Below are positions 1 through 6,969 of a stretch of DNA of 64,000 bases, one piece after another. This stretch comes from Fibrobacter sp. UBA4309 (lineage in GTDB: Bacteria; Fibrobacterota; Fibrobacteria; Fibrobacterales; Fibrobacteraceae): NCBI RefSeq assembly GCF_002395745.1, contig NZ_DGUN01000078.1, positions 1 to 64,000 on the forward strand, written 5' to 3'. The notes under the pieces are model-generated. The model saw only the letters and a program-made list of their open reading frames with translations, searched no databases and was not told where the DNA came from. The stretch's first letter is position 1; each line of letters starts with the position of its first letter. A program made the position numbers and the translations under genes.

Positions 1-472
1 GGACCTTGTCCATGTCGATGCGGCCCGTTTCCTTGTCGACTTCGTACTGCACGAAGTTGTAGAGCATGCCGGAGAAGTTCACCGGATGGCCGTGAGAAAG
101 GTGGCCACCGTGGTCGAGCTTGAGGCCGAGGACCTTGTCGCCCGGCTTGAGGACGGCGAAGTACACGGCGGCGTTGGCCGGAGAACCGGATAGCGGCTGG
201 ATGTTCACGTGGTCGCAACCAAAGAGCTTCTTGCAACGTTCGATGGCCAAAGCTTCCATCTTGTCGATCACTTCGTTACCACCGTAGTAGCGCTTGCCCA
301 CGTAGCCTTCGCTGTACTTGTTGGTCAGCACGGAGCCCATGGCTTCCATGACGGCCTTGGAGGTGTAGTTTTCAGAAGCGATGAGCTCGATGCCGTATTC
401 CTGGCGTTCGGCTTCTTCCTGGATGATGTTATAGATTTCCGGATCGGTCTGTTGCAGTGTAGATTTGAGCAT
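1..472 (-). CDS. glyA: Serine hydroxymethyltransferase, N-terminal part (cut by window edge)
   Basis: PLP enzyme that interconverts serine and glycine while charging tetrahydrofolate with a one-carbon unit; cytosolic. About 157 N-terminal residues are visible. They carry family motifs: [13 protein letters not shown] near residue 29, YYGGNEVID, and [12 protein letters not shown] just before the edge. The PLP lysine lies outside the window. The ATG at 472 follows an AAGGAG ribosome-binding site (about 479-484). A TATATT -10 box lies further upstream inside an inverted repeat (494-532), so this gene has a normal leader, unlike many neighbours. The family assignment is firm; only completeness is unknown. 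Confidence 0.95.
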   Translation of the reverse strand, partial: MLKSTLQQTDPEIYNIIQEEAERQEYGIELIASENYTSKAVMEAMGSVLTNKYSEGYVGKRYYGGNEVIDKMEALAIERCKKLFGCDHVNIQPLSGSPANAAVYFAVLKPGDKVLGLKLDHGGHLSHGHPVNFSGMLYNFVQYEVDKETGRIDMDKV

Positions 473-493
473 TTAGCTACTCCTTGGGATTTT

Positions 494-532
494 TGTACGG
501 GGGCAAATATAGCATTTTTTGCCCCATTGTAC
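494..532 (-). promoter_or_regulatory. Inverted repeat enclosing the glyA -10 box
   Basis: GGGGCAAA at 500-507 pairs with TTTGCCCC at 518-525, and TGTAC/GTACA extend the dyad on both sides (494-498, 528-532). On the minus strand the TATATT -10 box of glyA lies in the loop and right arm. No T-tract follows, so an operator or a 5' structure fits better than a terminator. No binding protein is identified. Confidence 0.45.
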
Positions 533-558
533 AGGAATAGCCCCGGCAGACCAAACTC

Positions 559-2244
559 TTATCTCGGACCGGCCTGCGTCTTTACACGGACCGTAAGATC
601 CGCATCTGCTTGATCCACAACGACTTTATAACTCGGTTTAAACCTCGGAGTCTTCTCCGAAACGTCGTCCCCGCCGTTCCCGAACCAGTTGTCGAGCATA
701 TAGGGGAATCCCTTCGTCGCCATATCCGGTGCGCCAGCCTCGGTTACAAGACGGTAGTCGGCAACCGGAGTCTCGTTGTTGAAGACGTTGCTTTCGATGT
801 AGCACGAAGCGGAATCCGAACACTCAATGCCCGCCTGCGCCACATCGTAGAAGAAGTTGTCATAGGCATGCATCTTGCCGTACCGCGCCACGACACCGCG
901 GGCGTCCAAGCCGGCAAAGTAATTGTGGTGCAGCGTAAACGTCTGCAGGGAATCCACGAAGATATCCGGTTCGAGCCCGAACAGAATACCCGTCTGCGCA
1001 TTTTCAAAGCGGGACCAGGAGACCGTCACATTATGCGAGCCGCGTTTCACGTCGAGCTGCACGAGCGGGTATTCCTCGAAGGTGCAGTGGTCCACCCATA
1101 CGTGGTGCGAACCGTTATGGATAGAAAGCGCACGGCGAGAGCTCGTATCAAGCGCGGTAATGGCAGGAGCGGTAAACATGAGGTTCTCGAATACCAGATT
1201 GCTCGAAACATCGGTCAGCACGCCCATGCCAGCGATACGGATATCGCGGCCGCGGCCGTCAATCGTCTTGTCGTTCTTGAGGCGGAGCGGGGCCTGCAGA
1301 TTGTATGTACCGCTCTTCTCGAACAGCACCCACGTAGGGCCGTCCCTGTAGGCGCAATCGCGCAGCGAGCCCGGCGCAATTACCGCCGTAGTCGTCGCGT
1401 TGCCCGCAGAATCCACCTCGGTAGTATCTTCGACTATCAGGTAGTCCTCCGTCGTCGTCACGATGCAGATTTCGCCTTCGGCACTCGTGATATTGCCAAG
1501 GCTGTCGGTGACGCCCGAAGCGCCGAGCGTCCCGACCGCATATCCTTCGATTTCCGCGAGCAACGATTCATGTTCACTCCAATCCTTCCCAGGATACTCG
1601 CTAATTGCAGATTTCTCCGGCTTGACAACATTGATATTCGAATCGGAACAGTCCACGTAAAGCGTGTCGCCGGCAACCGCCTCGACAATCGCCGAGCGGG
1701 CTTCCAGCGGATTCCCGAACTGCACGTCGAAATTCCCTTCCGGGAGCGAATCGATGACGAAATGTCCCGTGCTGTCGGGAACTACATAACGGTCGAGGCC
1801 CGCAACGCGGACCACGGGAGCGGATTCGCCAAGCAGTACGAACCCTTCGATAGAAGAAAGCGCGCCCAGCTTGACCGTATCGACCCTGGAAGCGGAAGCG
1901 TAGCCACCATAGGCCACCTGGCGCACGGCGCCCGTCGCCATCGTCCCGTCCACATGGCGGGCTTCCAGCGTATAGTCGCCCGGTTCCAACACCATCTCGA
2001 CAAAACCGTTCCCGTCGGCCTCCTTCCACTGCGCCAAAGCGGAACCGTCACTCAGATAATTCTCCGGAAGCACGCGCACGCGCGCATACGGCGCCACGCT
2101 CCCGTCCGAACGCTGCACATGGAATGCTAGCGTCGACTCGGCTTCCGTACCGCCGGCAACCTTGTTGCCCTCGCTGCTGGAGCAGGCGGCAAGGAATGAG
2201 ACCGCGAGAGCCGCCGGGCCCAAAATCCATACACCCTTATTCAT
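559..2244 (-). CDS. Pectate lyase-like (PL1) lipoprotein
   Basis: Predicted outer-surface lipoprotein of about 561 residues: signal peptide with lipobox LAAC (Cys21). Residues 30-210 look like carboxypeptidase-regulatory/beta-sandwich modules (GNFDVQF, SIEGFVLL). A right-handed beta-helix pectate lyase domain follows. Family PL1 landmarks are DGRGRDIRIAGMG and VWVDHCTF, then ARYGKMHAYDNFFY near residue 450, which matches the catalytic-Arg segment although the usual Pro of RxPxxR is replaced. The family cleaves polygalacturonate by beta-elimination with Ca2+. Start: GGAGGG precedes two adjacent ATGs (2247 and 2244); the gene overlaps the end of the upstream TIGR02147 gene by 8-11 nt, so the two are co-transcribed. 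Activity on pectin is inferred. Confidence 0.82.
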   Translation of the reverse strand: MNKGVWILGPAALAVSFLAACSSSEGNKVAGGTEAESTLAFHVQRSDGSVAPYARVRVLPENYLSDGSALAQWKEADGNGFVEMVLEPGDYTLEARHVDGTMATGAVRQVAYGGYASASRVDTVKLGALSSIEGFVLLGESAPVVRVAGLDRYVVPDSTGHFVIDSLPEGNFDVQFGNPLEARSAIVEAVAGDTLYVDCSDSNINVVKPEKSAISEYPGKDWSEHESLLAEIEGYAVGTLGASGVTDSLGNITSAEGEICIVTTTEDYLIVEDTTEVDSAGNATTTAVIAPGSLRDCAYRDGPTWVLFEKSGTYNLQAPLRLKNDKTIDGRGRDIRIAGMGVLTDVSSNLVFENLMFTAPAITALDTSSRRALSIHNGSHHVWVDHCTFEEYPLVQLDVKRGSHNVTVSWSRFENAQTGILFGLEPDIFVDSLQTFTLHHNYFAGLDARGVVARYGKMHAYDNFFYDVAQAGIECSDSASCYIESNVFNNETPVADYRLVTEAGAPDMATKGFPYMLDNWFGNGGDDVSEKTPRFKPSYKVVVDQADADLTVRVKTQAGPR

Positions 2245-3148
2245 CATCCACACCCTCCGATCTTTCGGCCCCGGCATCAGCAATTTCCTGCCCGCGAATA
2301 CGGCGCTTGCGGCCACGGCGCTGCGGCGGCGGATACGGATCCGAAAGCGGGAACAGCTGCATTCCCATCTGGAACACGCGATTCGGCTTTTCACACTGCG
2401 AGACCTTCGCAAGGATTTCCCTGCGGAACCTGCGCACCATCTCCACGAGCTCGCCGTATGTAGTCTCGTCGCAGGCGAACGCGAGCGTCGAAAGGTTGCG
2501 TTCGTCCTTGCCAAAGCGGTCCATGGCATCCTGCGCCACGTTCAGGTTCTGCTGGATATACGAATTCACCGCCGTGCTGTACGATTCGGAGCCGCTCGAA
2601 ATAAGGCCCTGCGTCTGCTCGTAAAAACCGGTCCCGGGATTCTTGCGGATCATCGAAAGCCGTTCCAGGAGGGCAATCGACGAGCGCACCTGCGAAGCGG
2701 TAATCGGCGGACGCACCATGAGCCCGAGAGCCGCATCGTCGCCCACGTACGGGTAGAACGTCACGAGTTCGCGGATAACCGCATGGTACCAGTGGTCGAA
2801 ATACTCGAATTGGTCCTTGGCCACGTTCTCGACCTTGCACTCCTTGGTCGCCACGAGCTTTTCCAGAAAACGCCTGCTCTCGGAATGGTTCTTCGCCTGG
2901 TTGAAGGCGACCATATCGGCAAAATACGCCTTTTCGCGTTCGTCATTACAGAAAATATCGGCAAAAACAGAAACAAGCCGGGCAGTCAGATTGCGCTTGC
3001 CCTGCAAAATCTTGTTGAACATCGAGGCGTCGATCCCGGCGCGCTCGGCAATATAGCGATGGCTAAAGCGCCAGTCTCCCGCATGGCGCTCCTCGTAGGC
3101 ATCGCGCAAAAATTCGCGATAATTCAAATACTTAAACAAATCAGTCAT
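2237..3148 (-). CDS. TIGR02147-family protein (putative HTH regulator)
   Basis: 303 residues. The N-terminus DLFKYLNYREFLRDAY and the following IAERAGIDASMFNKILQGKR (residues about 34-53) match the TIGR02147 family expanded in Fibrobacter. The segment reads like an XRE-type helix-turn-helix, and the family-typical AFNQAKN follows near residue 80. The rest is helical with no catalytic motif; the last 30 residues are basic and Arg-rich. It is first in a two-gene unit with the PL1 lipoprotein, and two GTRGACTTTTT motifs lie just upstream. The -10-like TATATT ends 9 nt before the ATG and no ribosome-binding site is visible. A role as transcription regulator is inferred from the HTH-like segment and position. 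Confidence 0.75.
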   Translation of the reverse strand: MTDLFKYLNYREFLRDAYEERHAGDWRFSHRYIAERAGIDASMFNKILQGKRNLTARLVSVFADIFCNDEREKAYFADMVAFNQAKNHSESRRFLEKLVATKECKVENVAKDQFEYFDHWYHAVIRELVTFYPYVGDDAALGLMVRPPITASQVRSSIALLERLSMIRKNPGTGFYEQTQGLISSGSESYSTAVNSYIQQNLNVAQDAMDRFGKDERNLSTLAFACDETTYGELVEMVRRFRREILAKVSQCEKPNRVFQMGMQLFPLSDPYPPPQRRGRKRRIRGQEIADAGAERSEGVDDE

Positions 3149-3157
3149 TTCGTAATG

Positions 3158-3204
3158 AATATAGCAAAAAAGTCCACGTTTTGAACAATAAAAAGTCTAC
3201 AATT
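3158..3204 (-). promoter_or_regulatory. Promoter region with two GTRGACTTTTT motifs
   Basis: Read on the minus strand: TTGTAGACTTTTT (about 3190-3202), then ACGTGGACTTTTTT (about 3166-3179), then TATATT (3158-3163), then the ATG of the TIGR02147 gene at 3148. The two motif copies are 23 bp apart, about two helical turns. The same pair, in the same order, recurs at 12401-12480. Confidence 0.5.
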
Positions 3205-3250
3205 TGCAAAGTGTGAGCGAAAGCAAATTCATTCAGAAAGAAACCCTGCC

Positions 3251-4984
3251 CTATCGGTTGAAATAACGCCCGCGCGGGAGCCCCTTGAGCTTCTGTCCCG
3301 CCGGAACGGACTGCCCCTTCGCATTGAACGTCCCCGTCGCGGCGCGATGTTTCTGTTCGGCGGGCATGCGCACGATGCGCGTCGTAGACGTATCGCCTTT
3401 TACCTTTGCCGGCTTACCACCCAAACGATAAACATTATCATTGGTAAACGCCACCATATCGATATTAGGGCCGCCATCGCTAGTGAGCGACGTAAATATC
3501 AGGTCAAACTCGCAAGCATCCAGCCAGATTCCCTCCACATAAGCCGTATCCCAGGTATCCCAGCTTCCCGTTGACGGGAATTTAATTTCGTATTCCTTGG
3601 CGTCAATTTTCACCTTCATGTTACGATCAGACGAACCAGAAAAAGCATAGCGAACCATCATTCTTGCATCAGTTGCAGAACGATCCGAAACAAGCTTATA
3701 AGCAGCATAACTGCCTACTTCATTATAAACATTAACGAATCCATTTCCCACATACCCCGCATGATCCTTATCAGTCGACCCCGTTACATCATCAGGATCA
3801 GCCATATCAATGGGCGAGCGCCACACCGAAGTTCCTTCCAATTCTGCATAGGGACTTTCTATGTCACTAGATGAGCCCGGCACAGAAGAAGAACTAGAAC
3901 CCTGCATTTCAGAAGAAACGGGATCATCCCCCGAGGCAGTCGCCACACAAGCAGAGCCACCCTTAAACATGGCCGTATATGTTACATCTCGACCGGGTGT
4001 ATTAAAGCCGTAATACAACTTATTTGTTGAAATCTTGTTGCATTTGTCATCGGCCCAATATTCAAAAGTTTCTCCATTTGCCGGAGTCACACGGAGCGTC
4101 ATCGGGGTTCCCGCTGGGAATAGCTGATTCTGCGTAATCAAGCCCTTTGTTGCTATATTCGCTTTTACAGTCACTTTGAAGCGAGGCTTGATTGCGGACA
4201 CGAGCGTTGTAAGTGCAGTTTTAGATTCTGCCGAGAGATAGCTTGCAGAAAGTTCTTCCTGCAGTTCTTCCACAATCATGCCGCAATGACCCAGCGACCC
4301 CATAATCTGGAAATGCGTATTTCCATCGGTACTTCCATTCGGGAAATGCGGATACAAGCCGGCATCCAGTTTCAAATACAAATACGTAGTCACGTAATCG
4401 GGAATATTCTTGTACGTGACATTGTACGTATTATACGATTTCATATTCAAATCTACAAATGGAATCTTGTTGGATTTGGCCAGTTGTTCCATTATACCAC
4501 GAGCATCATAGTTATTTGCCCCAGTTGAGAATATATTGCGGGAACCATTCATGTTCATTGGAGAAACAAGCACCGGGGTTGCACCATGCTTCAGGGCCAC
4601 GTCTATATACTGCTGCATATACTTCGGAAAATCTTCAATAGGAGTATAGCGATCTTCTTTGGTATAATCTCGGTCATTATGGCCGAACTGTACAAAAACG
4701 AAATCGCCCTTCTGGATAGAAGGCTCAAGAGCCTGCAAACGCCCTTCGACAATAAACTTCTTGGAGCTCCGGCCTCCAATTGCAGCATTGTTAATTTTTA
4801 CGCGGGCTCCATCAAAGAAATAATTAAGAACCTGTCCCCAACCCGTTTGAGGGTATGCCTTATTGTGATCGTAATTGCAGACCGTAGAATCGCCTATCAC
4901 GTGAATCGTAAAGCTCGTGGAATCGCTCACGGCGACACCCGCGAACACGGCCGCGGCGATGAGGAATTTGACCAAACGTTTCAT
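3251..4984 (-). CDS. SGNH-hydrolase, rhamnogalacturonan acetylesterase-like (CE12), with binding module
   Basis: 577 residues, secreted (hydrophobic residues 7-19). The SGNH core has block I GDST (nucleophile Ser33), block II IGGRSS, block III FGHND (100-104) and a block V stretch DGNTHFQ near residue 226. Block V reads D-x-x-x-H rather than the usual D-x-x-H. An InlB-like beta module follows, then a short Ser-rich linker, then a CBM6/CBM35-like module (WDTWDTAY, DGGPNIDMVAF) and a basic tail. CE12 enzymes remove O-acetyl groups from rhamnogalacturonan I. GGGAG lies 7 nt before the ATG. Fourth gene of the PL11-PL11-CE12-CE12 operon, separated from the third by two palindromic repeats. Substrate is inferred from family and neighbours. 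Confidence 0.8.
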   Translation of the reverse strand: MKRLVKFLIAAAVFAGVAVSDSTSFTIHVIGDSTVCNYDHNKAYPQTGWGQVLNYFFDGARVKINNAAIGGRSSKKFIVEGRLQALEPSIQKGDFVFVQFGHNDRDYTKEDRYTPIEDFPKYMQQYIDVALKHGATPVLVSPMNMNGSRNIFSTGANNYDARGIMEQLAKSNKIPFVDLNMKSYNTYNVTYKNIPDYVTTYLYLKLDAGLYPHFPNGSTDGNTHFQIMGSLGHCGMIVEELQEELSASYLSAESKTALTTLVSAIKPRFKVTVKANIATKGLITQNQLFPAGTPMTLRVTPANGETFEYWADDKCNKISTNKLYYGFNTPGRDVTYTAMFKGGSACVATASGDDPVSSEMQGSSSSSVPGSSSDIESPYAELEGTSVWRSPIDMADPDDVTGSTDKDHAGYVGNGFVNVYNEVGSYAAYKLVSDRSATDARMMVRYAFSGSSDRNMKVKIDAKEYEIKFPSTGSWDTWDTAYVEGIWLDACEFDLIFTSLTSDGGPNIDMVAFTNDNVYRLGGKPAKVKGDTSTTRIVRMPAEQKHRAATGTFNAKGQSVPAGQKLKGLPRGRYFNR

Positions 4985-4998
4985 TTTTCAACTCCCAT

Positions 4999-5085
4999 CG
5001 TCATTCTGAGGGGCTTCGCTCCGAAGAATCCAGTCATTAAATATGCAGGTCTGGATCCTTCCGCTACTTCGTAGCGTCAGGATGA
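4999..5085. repeat. Two palindromic repeat elements between the CE12 genes
   Basis: Copy 1 (about 4999-5031) runs from TCATTCTGAG to GAATCCAG. Copy 2 (about 5051-5085) runs from CTGGATCC to CAGGATGAC and has a perfect inner hairpin CGCTAC-TTC-GTAGCG. They belong to the variable-core family found at 34596, 34653, 40696, 45755, 45851 and inside topB. Confidence 0.7.
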
Positions 5086-5089
5086 CGTT

Positions 5090-6943
5090 CTAATTTTTCA
5101 CCTTTATCCAGTTTGCGTTGAACTTTTCACTACCCGAACGGACAACGACGCGGTAAAGCCCCGCCGTGCGCACCATCTTCGACAAGTCCACCTCGCCCGC
5201 AGACATGGACTTGCGAACCACCAGGCGACCGCGCATGTTGAACACGCTCACTTCGACATCGCGCGAAAGCGCAAGCACGTTGCCACGCAACTTCGCTCCT
5301 GCCGCAACAACAGTCGACCGCGGCATAGCAATCGTCCCGGTAGAATCGTCGCAACCATCGCTTACGCGGCACACTCCATCGATGCTGAAACCGAAGGCAT
5401 CGATATTCGGCGCACCGTCACTCGTAAGCGAAATAAACTTGAGTTCCGCCTCGCCAAGCGGGGCATCTATCACCACATAGGCGGTATCCCAGTTTTCCCA
5501 GCCACCCGTAGGCGGGGCGTTCACTATGTAATCGTGATCGAGATAAGCATTGAACGTACGGTTTGAATTTCCGCCGTTCGCATAGCGCACCGCAAGCGTC
5601 ACGTTGCCCGCACCCGGGAACTTCATCTTGTAGCTGGCAAAAGAGTTCATCTCGTTCGCCACGTTGAAGAAGCCGAGTCCCGTATGCGCCCAGTTGGTAT
5701 CCGATGTTCCGATTCCCGTATCGGGCTTGTAGGCGTCAAAGAACTTCTTGATATCCTTGTCGACCGGCACGGTCGTCTCTTCGCTCCCACCCGGCGTGGT
5801 GTACGGCACAAACGTCACATCGTCCAGGCTCTTGGGCGTCGTTATCGGGAAAGCCTTGAGGGCAGCCCCGTCACCCGTGTATTTCTGTGCCGTACCGCCT
5901 TCATATACTGCGGTAAACTGCGTTGACGAGCTACCCATCACGAACGTATGAATGTACGGGGACTTCACCTCGGAACGGCTCGATGCGCCGACCTTGTTGC
6001 CGTTGCCATCGTACCAGCCCAGGAATTTTTTGCCACTCTTCGGAATCGTCTTGAGCAACACGGTCATGCCCTGCGGATAATACGCATTTATCGATGTCGC
6101 CTCGGCAGAGCCTTCCGGAGAGACCTTCACATCCACCTGGTACATGGGAGCCATGTACTCGCCCAATCTTTTCACGGTCGTATCCGAGTGGGCGCGCATC
6201 TGCTCGGTAATGATTCGTCCGAAGGCGTTCGCACCGTTCATCTGCAGGTGAACCTGGTCGGCCTGGTCGCTCTTGATATTAGAATACTCTTCACTGGTCG
6301 CATAGTAGTAAAGGAATTGCTGCGCATAACGCTCGCCCACAGAAATCATGAGGTTCGCGACCATCTCGCTCATGTCGATAAACGGAACATTCAGTTCGTT
6401 GGCAAGTGTCTGGTTAAGCGCCGGATAACCGCGATAGCTGTTATGAATCTGCGTCGGGGAATCAAATAAACAACGGCGAATCGGGCTCATGATGATGGGG
6501 TTCGCCCCCTTGGCACGAACATCATCGACCATCTTTTTCATGTTGGACTTGTAAAAATCCTCGGTACTGTAATTGTTGTCGTTAATCCCGAACTGGATGA
6601 CAACAAAATCGCCGGGCTGCAGTTTTTCGGCAATGCAGTTCCCGTTGGAACAGCCCTTCTTGAAGAACATGTCGTAGTAACCGACAGCCGTCCCACCGTT
6701 CTTGTCTTTGCCGCCGCCACCCAGCGACATGCCGCCCTGGCCGCGGTTCACTACCGTAGCCTTGGCCGGGTCAAACCAGAATTGAAAATCCTGGCCCTGG
6801 CCCTGCTTGGGAAACCAGCCTACGGCCCAGTCCTGCATGGTGGAGTCGCCGCACATATAGATGGTCACCTTCGCCCACGCGAGCGGGGCGACAATCATCG
6901 ATGCGATAACGGCGGAGTGCCAAAGTTTAGTAAAGCAGTTCAT
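5090..6943 (-). CDS. SGNH-hydrolase, rhamnogalacturonan acetylesterase-like (CE12), with binding module and sorting domain
   Basis: 617 residues with an N-terminal signal peptide ending near AWA (24). SGNH blocks: GDST (Ser34), GQGGMSLGGGG, FGINDNNY, and DQVHLQMNGA with canonical D-x-x-H. An InlB-like strand module follows (FLGWYDGNG), then a CBM6/35-like domain (YANGGNSNRTFNAYLD, WENWDTAYV, DGAPNIDAFGF). The C-terminus (VEVSVFNMRGRLVVRK, GLYRVVV) looks like a type-A sorting domain, implying export by a type IX-like route. GGGATG precedes the ATG. It is a paralogue of the next gene downstream with an intact catalytic dyad. Deacetylation of rhamnogalacturonan is the likely role. Confidence 0.83.
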   Translation of the reverse strand: MNCFTKLWHSAVIASMIVAPLAWAKVTIYMCGDSTMQDWAVGWFPKQGQGQDFQFWFDPAKATVVNRGQGGMSLGGGGKDKNGGTAVGYYDMFFKKGCSNGNCIAEKLQPGDFVVIQFGINDNNYSTEDFYKSNMKKMVDDVRAKGANPIIMSPIRRCLFDSPTQIHNSYRGYPALNQTLANELNVPFIDMSEMVANLMISVGERYAQQFLYYYATSEEYSNIKSDQADQVHLQMNGANAFGRIITEQMRAHSDTTVKRLGEYMAPMYQVDVKVSPEGSAEATSINAYYPQGMTVLLKTIPKSGKKFLGWYDGNGNKVGASSRSEVKSPYIHTFVMGSSSTQFTAVYEGGTAQKYTGDGAALKAFPITTPKSLDDVTFVPYTTPGGSEETTVPVDKDIKKFFDAYKPDTGIGTSDTNWAHTGLGFFNVANEMNSFASYKMKFPGAGNVTLAVRYANGGNSNRTFNAYLDHDYIVNAPPTGGWENWDTAYVVIDAPLGEAELKFISLTSDGAPNIDAFGFSIDGVCRVSDGCDDSTGTIAMPRSTVVAAGAKLRGNVLALSRDVEVSVFNMRGRLVVRKSMSAGEVDLSKMVRTAGLYRVVVRSGSEKFNANWIKVKN

Positions 6944-6969
6944 AACATCCCATACCCTATTTTAGTGAA

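Noticed and set aside
497..530. Hairpin after the PL1 gene as its terminator
   Set aside because: No T-tract follows on the minus strand and the glyA -10 box lies inside the dyad.
610..2130. Open frame of about 500 codons antisense to the PL1 gene
   Set aside because: Arg/His-rich without motif or signal; the minus-strand PL1 domain is recognisable and has a ribosome-binding site.
2248..2529. N-terminal extension of the PL1 frame by about 95 residues
   Set aside because: It overlaps the TIGR02147 gene out of frame; the lipoprotein signal peptide and GGAGGG site mark the start near 2244.
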